Shown here in pieces: positions 27,001 to 42,000 of a DNA stretch of 64,000 nucleotides. Numbering within the stretch: position 1 is the stretch's first letter; each line of letters begins with the position of its first letter. The notes under the pieces are model-generated. The model saw only the letters and a program-made list of their open reading frames with translations, had not been told where the DNA came from and searched no databases. The translations under genes were made by a program, and so were the position numbers. Source of the DNA: Verrucomicrobiota bacterium (lineage in GTDB: Bacteria; Verrucomicrobiota; Verrucomicrobiia; Limisphaerales; J093); contig JAKQDD010000055.1 in NCBI GenBank assembly GCA_029556615.1, forward strand, positions 24,230 to 88,229. Reading direction: 5' to 3'.

Positions 27001-30000
27001 CCGCGAACGGCAAGGACGCGCTCACGTTGTTCCCTTCCTGGGAGACTTCCGGGACCCTGCCCGTGGCATCGGTCTGGACCAGCAGCCGGTACTCCCCTTG
27101 CACCCCGTCCGGCAACCGGACCGTCAACTGCACGCTGTATTCCGCCCCGGGCGCCAGCGCCGTCCCCTGCACCGCCTGCCCCAGCAACAGGTCGTTGCCG
27201 CTCAACACCGCGTCCGCCGACCAATACACCCGGTCCGTCCAACCGCCCGAGGCGGCGCCCGTCCCGTCGTTCCGCACCACCCAGGACACCGCCACGTCGC
27301 TGCCGGACGTGGTCGCGGCCGGGGTGCTGATCGTGCTAACGACCAGATCCGCGCTCGTCACTGCCGTCTTCACCTCCGCACGACCGGTGTTGTTGGACTC
27401 GCCTGCCCGTTCGAACACCTTGTCCGTCGCATCGGTCACCACCACCAGGGTGTAGGCCTGCGCCTTCATCGACGGCACCGTCAGCGTCTCCGTCCGCGTG
27501 TAGCTCTCCCCCGCGCCCAGCACGCCCGTCTGCTCGTAACTCCCCAGCTCGACCGCACCGGCGACCGAGCCGTCCGCCGACAGGTAAACACGATCCACCC
27601 AAGAGCCGCTCGCGGCCGCCGTCCCCTCGTTCCTGACCGTCCACTGGACGCTGACCGATTCGCCCACGACCGCAACCGCCGGGCCCGTGATCGTCGTCAC
27701 CCGCAGGTCCGCCGTCGGCGAAAGCGCCACGGTCACCGCCGAGAGCGTGATGCCAAAGTTCGGGCGCTCGCCCGGCGCCTCCGCCACCTCGCCAGCCGCG
27801 TCCGTGACCACAAACACCCAGTGCGGACCGGCGTCGAGGTTGATCGGGAGGGTCACCGACTGCGCCACCGCGTAGCTCGCGCCCGCCGCCAGCGTCCCGA
27901 TCCGCCGCACCGCGCCCACCTCCACGTCGCCGCCCAGTACGGGATCCCTCGAGACATACACCCGATCCCACCACGCCCCCGCCGCGGTGCCCGCGGAACC
28001 CGCATTCACCACGCGCCAGGTGACTGACACCGTCTCGCCGGTCATGGCCGCGGCCGGCCCCGTGACCCCTTCGACCGCCAGATCCGGCGCTCCAATCTGA
28101 AGGGCGCGCGCATTCTGGTTGTTCGATTCGTCCGCCTCCGTCTGCTGGCCCGCCGCATCCGCAACCAGAATCAGATACTGACCGCCCACCGGCGTTCCCG
28201 AAGGCAGCGTCACGATCCGGGTGATCTCGTAGCTGGCCCCCGCAGCCAGCGGCGTCTGCGTCGAAACCGTCTCTGTCACCAGCAACCGGTCGCTCCCGTC
28301 AACCACCAGGTCCGACGACAAGTACAAACGATCCACCCAGTCCGCCAGCGCCGCCGCGCCGCCGGTGTTCTTCACCGTCCAGGCCACCTGCAAGGACTCG
28401 CCCCAACCCGCCGCCGCAACCGCCGCAAAAGCGGTCACTGCCAGGTCCGGCGCCGTCACCACCACCGCCGCAGCCCGGACATTGTCTTCCTCGACCGACT
28501 CCGTCTGGGCCCCGGATGCGTCGGCAACCACCAGCAGATAGCGTGTCCCAATCCCCGCCTGCGCAGGCACCGTGACGTTCTGCGTCACCGTGTACGTGCC
28601 ATCCACCGCCAACGGCGACCGCGCCGCCGCCGACTCCGTCACCAACGCCAGATCGCCGGCATCGAGGATTTCGTCCACCGACCAGTAAACCGTGTCCGTC
28701 CAGTCGGCGAAGGCGCTGCCCTCGCCGATGTTCCGCACCGACCACGTGACCGTGATCGTCTGGCCCCAGCCCACCATCGCCGGCACCGTCGCGCTCGTCA
28801 CCACAAGGTTCGGCCCGCGCACGGTCAGCACCCGCGCCATCCCGTTGTTGCCCTCGTCCGTCTCCGGTTGCGCCTGGCCGTGATCAAGAACCACCAGAAG
28901 ATAAGGGCTGACGACCGTGTCCTGGGGGATCGTCACCGCCGCCGTCAGGGTGTATGAGGCTCCCGCCGCCAACGGCGCATGCGCCGCCGCGCTCCGGCTC
29001 GCCAGGAGAATGTCCGCTTCGTCCAGAATCGCGTCCGCCGAGAGATAAACGCCGTCGGCCCAGCGGCCGTTCGCAGCCACCAGACCCGGGTTCGTCACCG
29101 TCCACGAGAGGCTAATGCTCTCGCCCCAGCCCGCCGTCGCCGGCACGCTGAAGTCCGTGACCGCCAGATCCGGCAGGACCACCGCAACCCCCCGGCCCAG
29201 AGCGTTGTCCCCGTTGTCCGACTCGGGCTGCATCCCCTCGGCGTCGGCCAACACCAGCAGATAAGCCGTGCCCGCTCCCGCCATCGGGAGCGTGACGGCC
29301 GTCTGCAATGTGTACTCGGCACCGACCGCGAGCGGCGACGCCGTCTCCGCAGACACCGTCGCAAGAAGCAGGTCATCGACGCTCCACGTCGCGTCCTGCG
29401 ACCAGTAAACACCGTCGCTCCAAATCGCCGACGCCGGCTTCGCCCCCAGGTTCGCCACCGTCCAACCCACCGTCACCGTCTCCCCCGTCGCAGCCGTCAC
29501 TGGCGCGGTCACCGAGCGCACCACCAGATTTGCCGGCACTGCCAAGTCGACCACCGCCTGGACCTGGGTCGTGTCCCGGGTGTTGTTCCCGCGCGAGCCC
29601 ACGACGAAATCCAAGGTGTCCCCCGCGGCCACCGTGATGGGACCCTGCGACGCGAACCGGGTATCGACGCCGTAACCGTCCACCGCGCCGTCAAACAACG
29701 GCTGCCCATTGAGCAGCACATGAACGTCGGTCGTGGTGCCGCGGGTGCAGACCCCCCGGAACACGGCGCTCACCATCGCGATGCCAGCCTGGCTCGCCGT
29801 CCAGCGCAGGACCGCATACTGGTTGTTTGCCCCCGGATGCAACGTCAGCGCTCCCGGGGCCCAGACCGTGCCGTCCGCAGTGATGGTCGCCGCCGTGCGG
29901 TTGTACTGCACGGCGGGATGGATCGTGCCGTTCTGATTGCCCAGCCAGCCCTCGATACCGCCGATCGTCCTCGATTCCATCGCCCGCGCAAACGCGCCGC

Positions 30001-33000
30001 CCAAGGTCGGGCTCCAACCGTAGCTCCACAGCCCCGCCGGATTCTCCGTCCCCCCGAATTCGAGCGCGGCATCGAACCGCTCCTGGACCGTCACCGACGC
30101 CTTCACCGCGTCGGCCCGGGCCGGCGCGTCCGCGTACGCCGCCCGCACCTCGAGGACCCGACGCGCTCCCAACGCGACCGATTCGGCCCGCACCACCACC
30201 CGCACATCCCTCGATCCACCCGCTTCAATCCCTCCCGTCAGCCACCCCGCGCCCGTCACCGCCTCCGTCACGTCCGCGTCGCCCCCCGCCACGTCGTAAT
30301 AGGCCACCTGCCATCCCTCGCCGCTGCCCGTCCCCTGGACCACAAAGGCATCGACCGCGCTCCCCCGGTTCATGATCCGCACCACAAACCCGGCTTCCTG
30401 ACCCGGGCGCAGGGCCTGATGAACCGTCTGCCCGGCCGCCGTCGCGTCGTATACCGTGCCGCCTGCATACTCCGTCTCCCACGAGTTCCGGATCATGAGA
30501 TCGGGCGCCGACAACACCTCGACCGGCGCCGCCTGCACGTTGTTCGCCGAGTCCGCCTCGAATTGCACATCGGCGCCATCCGTCACAAACAGCAGATACC
30601 ACGTCCCGGCCGCGACGTCGCCCCCGAGCGCGAACTGGCCCTGCCGGGCGTACTCGGCGCCGGCCGCCAGCGGGCTCGAAGCCGCGACCGGCCCCATGAG
30701 CAACCGGTCGTTCCCGCTCCACACGGGGTCCGCCGACAGGTAGACGGCATCGGTCCAGGCAGCGCCCGCATCGCGATTGCCCACGTTCCGCACGACCCAG
30801 GCAACCGACACGGTCTGTCCCCAGAACAACGCGGCCGGACTGGCCGGAGACTCGAGGCTCAGGTCCGCCGTCCGCAACAGCACCGCGGCGCTGTACACGT
30901 CCAGCGTCGCCTCCCCGTTCGCGCCGTTCTGGTTCTGGTCCATCGCGTTTCCGGCCAGATCCGTAATCCCCGGCCCCAAGGTCAGGGTGTACGTCCCGGG
31001 CGCATGCTGCGCCGTGAAGCTCACCCGGAACGTGGTCGGGCCAAGAGCCGTGACCCCGCTGACCACGACCGGCCCGGCGGGGCCGTTCAGGACCGCATCC
31101 TCGACCGTGAACGACGCGGCGCGCACCGGCTCGTTGAAGCTGACGTCAAAGCTCGATAGCGTGTCGTTAATGCTCTCCGCCGGCGTGATGCCCGTCACTC
31201 GAGGCCCCGACCGCTCGATCGTGAAACGGCCCGTGTACGCCGCGGGCGTCGCCGGATCGCTCACAAACACCCGAACCCGATCGATCCCCCAGCTCTCGTC
31301 GCCAATCCCCTGGAGGTTGCTGCCGCGGAAACTGACCTGCAGCGCGGCCCCCGTGTGCGGGAACACGTAGAGGACGTTCTGGTAAACGTTCTCGTTCCAC
31401 CCGGAGCGATAGACGTTCTCCGCCCTGTCAGGCACGCGCGGGAAGGTCTGGTTGGCCCAATCCAACGTGCTGAAGGTGTACGTGAACTCGTCCGCCGGCC
31501 GGTCCGGCGCCAGCACGCCAAAATAGTCCGGGCCCGGACTGCTGTTGCCATCCCAGCTGTCGATGATCAGCAGGTCCCACTCGAGCCAGACCTGCGCGTG
31601 CGACGGCAATTCCCCGAGAGAGAGCACCACGGTGAGGTTGTCGAAGTCGCCCAGGAACTGGCTCAACGCGGCGTTTCCGGACACGGTGGTCACACTCCAC
31701 TCGGCTCCCGCGCCCGCCTCGAAGTCCGTGTAGTAGGCCGGCTGCGCCATCGGGTTGCCCGCGAGATCCTCGAGGTCGGGTCCCACCACCACCAGGTAAT
31801 CCCCGTCCGCCGCCTGCACCGGGAACCGGATGTCGAAGGTCGTGCTCTCGGCATCGACGACGATCACCTCGATCGCCGCGGCGGGAACAGCCCCGTTGGG
31901 CCCGGTCACGCTCACATCCGCAGCGGTGAACGTCTCCGCCCGCACCGGCTCGTTGAACACCACTCGGACGCTCGAGACCCCCGAGTTCACCGGCCCCGAT
32001 GGTGTCTGCTGCACAAGGTACGGCCCGCGACGATCCTCGACGGTTAACGGCAACGCCACGACGTTGTTGGTCTCGTTCGACTCGGCCTGCGCGGCGCCAA
32101 CGTCAGCGACCACCAGGATGTACCAGGCGCCGGGTGCAATCATCGGCACAACCACGCTCCGCACAGTCAGGGTCTCATAAGCACCGCCCGCCTCCAGCGC
32201 AGCCGCCCCAGCCCCCACCGTCGCGAGCCACCGCTCTCTCCCCGTCAGAGTCGGATCCGGCGAGAGGTAGACCGCGTCCGACCAGCTCTTCACCGTCCTG
32301 CCATCGCCGTCGTTGCGCACCCGCCAGGCGACGTCCAGTTTGCCACCCGCCACGGTCACCGCGGCATCGAGCGACGCCTCTGTCACCGCCAGATCCGGCG
32401 CCCGCAACGCCAGCGGCACCGACCGCACGTTGTTCGCCTCGTCCGACTCCGGTTGGGCGCCGGCCAGGTCCGTAATGAACAGGAGATGGACGGCCCCCAG
32501 TTGGGACGGAATCGGGAGCGCCACCTGGACCGCAACGTCGTAGGTGGCCGAGGGCAGGAACTCGGACGCGGACCGCCCCCGATCGAGCAGCACCGCGAAA
32601 ATGTCTGCCACCAAGGTCGAACTCGAGAGCGCCACCCGATCGGTCCACGCCGCCAGCGCCGGGCCCGTTCCTTCGTTGCCCACCGTCCAAGCCAACGTCA
32701 CGGTCTCGCCCCACGCCGCCGTTGCCGGCGCCGAAGCCGCCAACACCTGAAGGTCCGCCCCCGGTATCTGGATTGCCTGGATCCATTGGTTGTCGTTCTC
32801 GCGCACTTCCGGTTGCGCGGCGTCATCATCCGTGACGATGATCAGATAGCGGGTCCCCAGCCCGCTGGTCATCGGCATCGTCACCGGTTGCTGCAGCGTG
32901 TAGGCCCCGCCACCACCGACGAGCGGGTGGAACTCCACCGGCGGTTGGCCTGCCAGGGTCGCCAACACCACATCGTTCGCGTCCAGGATCGGATCCACGC

Positions 33001-36000
33001 TCAGGTACACCCGGTCCGCCCAGTGACCCAACGCGTCGCCCGCACCCGTGTTCGACACCGTCCAGCTCACCGAGAAGCTCTCGCCCAGCCCCACCGACGC
33101 CGGAGCCGCCGCGGACGTCACCTCGAGGTTCGGTCCCGGCAGGTCGATCGCAACCGCCCTGACATTGTTCGTCTCGGCGCCTTCGCGCAGCGTGCCGAAT
33201 GCATCCGTCACCACCAGCAGGTGCTCGAGCCCGGCCGCAGCCAACGGCACAATGACCTCCCGCGTGAACTCGTACTCGCCCTGCTCGGCCAGCGGCAGGA
33301 CCACCACCGCATCCGCCGACGTCAGCAGGACATCCGACGCATCCCACTGATCGTCAGCCGAGAGGTAGACGCCATCAAACCAGCCCTTCACCGCGGTGGC
33401 GTTCCCCACGTTGCGGACTTTCCAGGTGACCTCGATCGTCGAGCCCCAGTCCGCCCTCGCCGGCGCCGTCACGGACACGACCACCAGGTCGGGCTGGCTC
33501 GTGCTCACCACCTCGACCGCGACCGCCAACGCGTTGTTCCCTTCCGCGAGCTCGCTCTGCTCGTCCCACCGATCCGTCACCACGAGCACATGATACTCGC
33601 CCGCGTCGACCATCGGTATCGTCACCTTCGTGGTTGCCAAGTACTCGCCCCCGGGGGCGAGCGGCGTGGTCTGGGAGCGCACCACACTGCCCAGGAAGAG
33701 ATCCGTGCCATCCAACGTGCTGTCGACCGAGAGGAACACCGCATCCGTCCAGGTCCCCTGCATGTCGCGCGAGCCCCGGTTCACCACGGTCCAGCCCACA
33801 TCGACCTTCTCCCCCGCCGTGAGTCGCGTCGAGACCGTCACCTCGGACACCGCGAGGTCCGCGCCCGCCAACGGCGCCGTCGACGGCACGCGGGCCGGCT
33901 GCTGATCCGCATTGCCACCCCCCAGCGTGGCGTGCACGCCCAGCGCGGTCTGGTCAAACGCAACCGCGCCGTGCGTCTCCGTAAACCGCCAATAGCCTGC
34001 CAAGCCCGCCGTCGCGTCGTCGAGCACACGGTCCCAGTCATGGAGTATCTGCTCCACCGTGCGCGCCATCGTCCACACCCGCACCTCGTCAAGATCGCCG
34101 GCAAAGAACCGGCGCGATCCGTACGCACCCTCGTCGTCGTTGTGCTTTCCGATCGACCACGCGGTGGCGCCGTCCGGCGCTTCCGCAACATACGCAAAAT
34201 CATCCACCAGCGCCCCGTTCAGGTAGGTCCTGATCGAGTTGCCCTCGTACACCACCGCCACGTGGTTCCATTCCCCGGCAACGACCGCCAGACCCGTCAG
34301 CTCCCGCAGCCCGTTGTGGTACTCAACCGTCAGCATCGAGCCGCCTTCCCAGACGTTCAGGCCGAACCCGTGCCCGTACTTGGACTGGACATCGCTGCTG
34401 ATCACGTTGCTCGGGAATGCGGTCCCGTCCGTCCGCAAGGCGGGCCGCACCCAGGCCTCGAGCGTGATCGGCAACTGGTTCGTGACCGGCGTCGTCGCCG
34501 TCGTGGCGTAGTCGTCAACCCCGTCAAACCGCAGAGCGTACCCGGCTGGGTTCAGTGTGCGTATGAAGAAGCCCAACGTGCCCGCCCCGCCAGCCTGATA
34601 CCCGCCGCCGCCGGCCACCGTGCTACTCGCGAATCCCTGGAACCCGGCGCCGTCGGCATAGTACACCGCGATCCGCCCGCCGCCGCCCCCGCCGGCCCAA
34701 TACGCGCTCGAGGCCGTACCCCCTTTCGCCTCGAACCGCCCACCCCCGGTCAGCACGTTCGTCGTCACCCACAGGCTCCCGCCCGCACCGCCCCCGACCT
34801 CGACCCCGCCATAATCGACCATGGACTGGCCGTTCGCCGAGATGACACCATCGAGGGTGAGCGTGCCCGCGATCTGCAGTCGGATCGCCCCGCCGCCGGC
34901 GCCGCCCGCAGACTCATTATCAGGTGCCGCCCCCGATCCCAGATCGACCGGCTCGAACACGCTGCCGTAGGTGATCCCGCCAGCCCGACCTCGACGATCC
35001 GATCCGCCGCGGCCTCCATGGCCGGCACCGGGGCTGATGTCGTCCGGCCGGGCCGTTGTCCCGGGCCCGTTGCCCGAAGGACCACCTCTCACTCCACCCG
35101 TGTAGCCCAGCGCATCCGCCGTCATGACCGAACCCGAGTCCACCGTCACCGCGAACGCCCGGATGGTGACGCCCGCTCCAACCCACGCTCCCTGGACCTC
35201 CGCCGCCTGGTTCTCCGAGTAACAAAGCAACGTCGAGTTGCCCTTCAGCCACAACGTCGTGTCGACCGTCAGCAGCGCTCCCCCCGCCATCTCGACACGC
35301 GCGCCGTCATCCAGCGTCACCGCCCCCCAATGCAGGGCGTCGGCCTTCGCCAGCACCGCGCGCTCGAACACCTTCAGATGCCCACCGGAATACGCGGTGT
35401 TGAAAAAGAGTACCGTGCCGGTCCCCCCGGCGTTGTAGCCCGCCCCGCCAGCCGCCGTTGACGCCGTGAACCCCGTGAATCCTGCGTCGTCCGCCGCATA
35501 CACCGCGATGCGCCCGCCGCCGCCGCCGCCTGCCCAATACGTGCTCGAGGCCGTGCCCCCTTTGGCCTCGAACCGCCCGGAGCCCTTCAACACATTCGTC
35601 GTGACCCAGAGGCTCCCGCCCGAACCGCCCCCGACCTCGACCCCGCCGTAGTCCACCATGGACTGGCCGTTCGCCGAGATCACCCCGTTCAATTCGAGGC
35701 TCCCCGCCACGATCAGCCGGATCGCACCGCCGCCCGCTCCGCCCGCGGATTCGTTGTCCGGCGATGCTCCCGACCCGAGGTCCGTGGGTTCGTACTGGCT
35801 CCCATAGACACTCCCCCCAGCGCGCCCCCGCCGGTCGTAGCCGCCCGCCCCGCCGTAGCCCGCGCCAGGGCTGATGTCGTCCGGCCGCGCCGTCGTGCCC
35901 GGGCCATTGCCCGAGGCGCCGTTCCTCACCCCTCCCGTGTAGCCCTGCGAATCCGCCGTGATCTTCGATCCGGCCTCGACCACGATGTTCCCGGCGTTGA

Positions 36001-39000
36001 AGGTCACCCCCACACCCGCCCACAGGTCTTGCACGAGTCCCGTCCGGTTCTTGCCCCCGCAGATAACGGTTGAATCGCCCGTCACTTGGAGACTCGCCGC
36101 TTTCAACGTCGAGCCGCCACCGAGCGCCAGCGTCGAGCTCGACATCAACCGGATCGTCTCGGCAATGTTGATCACGCTCCCCTCGCCCCACGTGAGGGTC
36201 GCTCCCGGGACTCCCTCGGTGCCCAGGGTCACTCCGCGCAGGCTCGTGGTGGTGTCGCCCCAGAAGGCGAAATGCTCGAAAACGTGCAACACGGTTTGCG
36301 CCAGAGCCAGTCCCGCGGTTTGATCAAAGAACCCTGTAGTTCCCCGCGCGCCGGCGTTGCCGCCCGTGCCCCCGGCGGCTGTTGATGCCGCGAAACCGGT
36401 GAAATCTGCGGCGTTCTGATAGTACACGGCGATCCGCCCGCCGCCGCCGCCGCCGCCATGATAGGTGTCCGAGGCGGTGCCGCCCTTCGCCTCGAACCGG
36501 CCAGCCCCTTCGAGAACCTTCGTCTTCACCCAAATGCTGCCCCCCGACCCGCCCCCCGCCTCGCCTCCCCCGGAGATCATCTCGCCATTGGCGGAAACGA
36601 CCCCGTTCAACGTGAACGTGTCCCCGACAACCAGCCTGATGGCCCCACCACCCGCGCCGCCCGCTCGCTGCTGGTCTGGCGCGCCGCCCGAGCCCAGAGC
36701 CGCCGGTTCGTACGGATCGCCATAAGCCGCGCCCCCGGCCCGGCCACGGCGGTCGTATCCGCCCGCACCACCGTAACCCGCACCGGGCGCGATGTCGTCA
36801 GGACGCGCCACGCTCCCTGGGCCGTTGCCCGAGGGCCCATTCGCCACACCCCCCGTGTACCCCTGCGCGTCCGCGGTCACCCACGAACCCGCGTCGAGGA
36901 TCAGGTTTTCAGCCTGAATCGTGACGCCCACGCCCGCCCATTGCCCATCGATCGCGGCCGTCGTGTTCTTCCCCAGCAACGTGATCGTCGAGTTGCCCGA
37001 GAGCCGCAGTGTCCCTTCCACCACCAACACACTGCCCCCCCCCAGAACCATCGTCGCTGCGTCGTCCATCGTCAGCGCGCCGAACCGCAAGGCGGTGTCC
37101 TGGCCAAAGACCACGTTCTCGAACACCCGCACGTGCGCGTTGACAACCGACGTGTCGACGAACACCGCACTCCCCACCGTGCCGTTATGCCAACCCGCAC
37201 CCCCAGCCGCCGTCGTCGTCGTGAACCCGCTGAACGCCTCGGCTTGCTCGTAGTAGATCGCAATCCGCCCCCCACCTCCCCCGCCCGCCGCATAACCGCT
37301 CACCCGATTAGCCCCCTTCGCCTCGAACCAACCCGCCCCGCTCAGCACCTTCGCCGTCACCCAAATCGATCCCCCAGACCCCGGACCGCCATGCTCCGTC
37401 GACATCGCCCCGTTCGCCGAGATCACGCCCTCGACCCGCAGCGTTCCCGCCACAATCAGCCGGATCGCCCCACCGCCCGCACCGCTCCAGCGCCCTTCCC
37501 AACTCGATCCGCTCGATCCCAAATCCACCGGCTCGAACACCGAACCATACGTCGGCCCGCCCCCCTTGCGCCACTCGCTCCCATAGCCACCCGCTCCTCC
37601 GTAACTCCCGCCGCCTCCGGCATACGCTGAGTGCGGGAAGGTGGCACCGCCCGGACCAACACCCGCCCCCTGGCTTCCCGCATACCCCTGACCGTCCGCC
37701 GTGATCTTCGAGCCCGAGTCCACCGTCAGGTTCTCGACCTGCAGCGTCACCCCAACACCCGACCATTGCTCATCCACCTGCGCACTGGCGTTCTTGCCGC
37801 CCAAGGTCAACGTCGAGTTGCCCTTCAGCCGAAGGAGTCCCACGACTTTCAGGTTGCTGCCGCCCCCGAGGAACACCGTCGCGGCATCGTCCAGCGTCAC
37901 CGCCCCAAACTCGAGAGCCGTGTCATTCCCGAACACGGCGTTCTCGTAGACATACAAGTGCGATTTCGCCACCGACGTGTCGATGAACACCGCGCTCCCC
38001 ACCGTGCCGTTCTGCCAACCCGCACCCCCAGCCGCCGTCGTCGTCGTGAACCCGCTGAAGGTCTCGGCTTGCTCGTAGTAAATCGCAATCCGCCCCCCAC
38101 CTCCGCCGCCCGCCGAATAACCGCTCACTCGATCAGCCCCCTTCGCCTCGAACCATCCCGCCCCGATCAGCACCTTCGTCGTGACCCAAATCGATCCCCC
38201 AGACCCCGGACCGCCATGATCTGTCGACATCGCCCCGTTCGCCGATATCAAGCCCTCCACCCGCAGCGTCCCATCCACGATCAGCCGGATCGCCCCACCG
38301 CCCGCACCGCTCCAGCGCCCTTCCCAACTCGATCCGCTCGATCCCAAATCCACCGGCTCGAACACCGAACCATACGTCGGCCCGCCTCCTTTGCGCCAGT
38401 CGCTCCCATAGCCACCCGCGCCGCCGTAGCTCCCCCCGCCACCGGCATACGCTGAGTACGGGAAGGTGGCACCGCCCGGACCAACACCCGCCCCCTGGCT
38501 CCCCGCATACCCCTGACCGTCCGCCGTGATCTTCGAGCCCGCCTCCACCGTCACATCCTCCGCCTGGACCGTCACCCCCACGCCTGCCCAAAGCCCATCC
38601 ACCTGCGCACCGGTGTTCTTACCGCCCAAGGTCAAGGTCGAGTTGCCCTTCAGTCGAAGGAGTCCCACGACTTTCAGGTTGCTGCCGCCCCCCAGGAACA
38701 CCGTCCCGGCGTCGTCCAACGTCATCGCCCCAAACTCGAGAGCCGTGTCATTCCCGAACACCGCGTTCTCGTAAACATACAGGTGCGATCCCGACACCGA
38801 CGTGTCGATGAACACCGCGCTCCCCACGGTGCCATTATGCCAACCCGCACCCCCCGCCGCCGTCGTCGTCGTGAACCCGCCGAACCCGACCGCCTCCTCG
38901 TAGTACACCGCAATCCGCCCACCCCCTCCGCCGCCAGCCCCGTAACCGCTCACCCGATTAGCCCCCTTCGCCTCGAACCTGCCCACGCCGCTCAGGCCCT

Positions 39001-42000
39001 TCGCCGTCACCCAAATCGATCCCCCGGACCCCGGACCGCTGTGCTCGACCGCACTCGAACCGTTCGCGGAAACCACCCCATCCAAGTGCAGGCTTTCCGT
39101 GACGATTAACCGGATCGCCCCGCCGCCCGCACCGCTCCAGCGTCGTTCCCAACTCGATCCGCTCGACCCCAGGTCCACCGGCTCGAACACCGAACCGTAC
39201 GTCGGCCCGCCTCCCTTGTTCCACCCGCTGCCGTACCCACCCGCGCCGCCATAGCTCCCTCCACCGCCGATGGGGCCATTCCCCCCCCAAGTGCCTCCCC
39301 CAGGACCAACGCCCGCCCCCTGGCTCCCCGCATACCCCTGACCGTCCGCCGAAACCCGGGAACTGGCGTCCACCGTCAGATTCGCCACATTCAGCGCCAC
39401 CCCAACACCCGCCCACTGGTCGTCCACCTTCGCGCCCGTGTTCAGCCCCTGGCAGACCACCAAGGCTCCCTCGAACACTCCCATCGTCCGCACCACCCCC
39501 AGCGTCGAGCCTCCCGCCAGGGTCAATCGCGAGGCCCCGCCCAAGTACAAATCAAATACCGTCAGCCCCATCGACTGGCTCGTGATCGTCGTCCCGCCCA
39601 GCGCCGTCACGCTCCGGAACGAATGCACCCCCGCTCCCCCCACCGCCACCGAACTGCCATGGAACAACAGATGCAGACCGTCGTAGGCAGTCTCCCCAGC
39701 GGCGATCGTCAGCGCCGACGAGATCATCCTCACGTCGTAGCCATCATCCTCCGCCTCGCCGGCCGTCCCGTCGTGGTCCTGGTCCATCGCCTGACCCTCG
39801 ACCGACTCGATCTGCGACCCCAGCACAAGGCGATACTCGCCAATCCCCGTTAGCCCCGTGAAATCCAGCTCGTACCACTGCGGTCGGACTTGCCGGATCG
39901 CAACCGGATTCACCACCGCACCGCCGGGCACCGTGAGCTGGACGTCCTCGGCCAGGAAGGTCGCGTCGTCCACCGGCTGACTGAACGCCACCAGGACCCG
40001 CTCGAACGGCCGCGCGGCATCCCCCACCGATAGCACCCGCATCACGTACAACCCCGGGAACACCGGCCACTCCTGGGTGAACGAGTCCACCCATTCGTCT
40101 TCCCCAACCTCCCCGTTCGTCCCGTCCCCATCCTGGTTCAACGGGTTGCCCGCCCGGTCCACCACCTCGGGCCCGATGGTCAGTGCGTACGCCCCCTGCG
40201 CAGTCACCGGATCGAACGTCACGACGTACTCGACACCCGACCCCGTCACGGTGTTCACCTCGCCCAAGTCAACGTCCCCTGGCCCCACGAGCCGCGTGTC
40301 CGCCGGTGTGAAACTCGCCGGGTCGACCTCCTCCGAGAACCGGATCTGCCGTTCGTAATACGGCGCCACCACGCTCAACCCCGCCACCAACCCCACCGGC
40401 CCCCGCGTATCGATCACGTAATCCAAAACCGCCGACACCGTCTTGCCCACCCACGGCGTGAACTCGACCACCGCCCGCCCATTCCCGTCTGCCAAAGCCA
40501 CCGGCGCTGTCCCCACCACGGTCCCCGGCTCCGCCACCGACTGCGTCCAGTCGAACACGCCGTCGCTGTTGAAATCCACCCGCACCACCCCCCGCTTGTT
40601 GACCGTTACATCGAAGCTCGGCGTGGTGTCGTTGGTGTAATTGTCCTGGTCCGACATCCCGCTGTCGCTCCCCGCCTGCAAATCCAGAACCACCGTCGCC
40701 GGATGATCCTCGATCGGCAACGCCGCGCCCACGTAGTCTGCCCCCCCAAGCAACGGGTTGGCCGCCGCATCCAAAACACCCCCGAGGCTGAGGACGGTCA
40801 CCTGGTAATAGTCATCCACCAAGGGCGTGTCCAGGTTCAGCACCGCCATCTGGGTCTTCGGATCATACGTCACCCCCTGGATCCGACCCGACCAGTCAAC
40901 GTCAGTCGCATCCCCAAACACCCCATCCCCCCCGCTGCCCCAAACCCTATAGTGCGCCCGATCCAACACCGACGCTGCGTCCAGCCCGTTGGCGTCGGAG
41001 AACTGGACTTGCAACGCCAGGAGAGCAGCGCCTTCGCTCGTCGACACCACCGTCGGCCCGGTCACATCAACAAGGACCGGCAACACCGACTGCACCCGGG
41101 CGCCAACCCAAGGGGTGAACTCCGCTTTCACCGAGCGCAGGCCCTCGGGTAAATCCACAACCGCCGTGAGCGAATAGACCCCCGCCTCGGCCACCGGCAG
41201 CGTCTCGTCCATCGTGCCGTCCCCGTCATAGTCCAACGCCAACGTCCCCGCCTTGTTCACGGTCACCGTAAACTCCGGACGAACCACATTCGTCAGGTTG
41301 TCGTCCGCCAGCACCCCCGAGTCGCTCGCCGCCTTCAGATCCAAGTCCACCCAGGCCGCAGAACCCTCGACCGCCATCACCGCACTCATCGTGTCCGACC
41401 CCGCCCCGATCGCGTTCCCCGCAGCGTCGCGCACGCCGCCACCCGCCTTGATGATCACCTGGTAGTAGTCGTCCGGGAGAGTCTCCGCGAATTGCAGGAT
41501 CGCGGTCTGCGTCGCCGCGTCGAACGTCACCGCCACGGGCGTCCGGCTCCCCTCGTTCCCATCGCTGAAGGTCCCGTCGCCGCCGCTCGACCGTAGTGCG
41601 TAGGCAGCAGCATTCACCACGCTCGACGGGTTCATCCCGCTCCAATCCGAGTAGCGCACCCGAAACCGGTCCGTCGGAACCGCATACCCACCCTCGACCC
41701 ATGTCGGGGCCGCAGTCACCGTCCCCCGCCCCAATCGACCGTCAAAGCCATTCCCGGTCCGGTCCGCCAGCACATCACCCGTTCCCTCGTCGAACCGCCA
41801 ATAGGCCGCCAACCCGGGTTCGCCGGCCGCCAGCACCACGTCCCTCTTGGCTCGGACTTCGTCTGCCGTCAGCACCCGACTCCAAAGACGGAACTCGGCC
41901 AGACTCCCCTGGAAGGACTCCGCCGCCACAAAACCGCCTCCCACCCAGTCCTGATCCTGGCCCAGAACGAAACCTCCCGGGTCGGCCGTGACCGCTTCGA

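Noticed and set aside
37130..39730. CRISPR-like or satellite array suggested by regular repeats
   Set aside because: The repeats are 825 bp, in frame, and code a Gly-rich protein unit; there are no short direct repeats with unique spacers.
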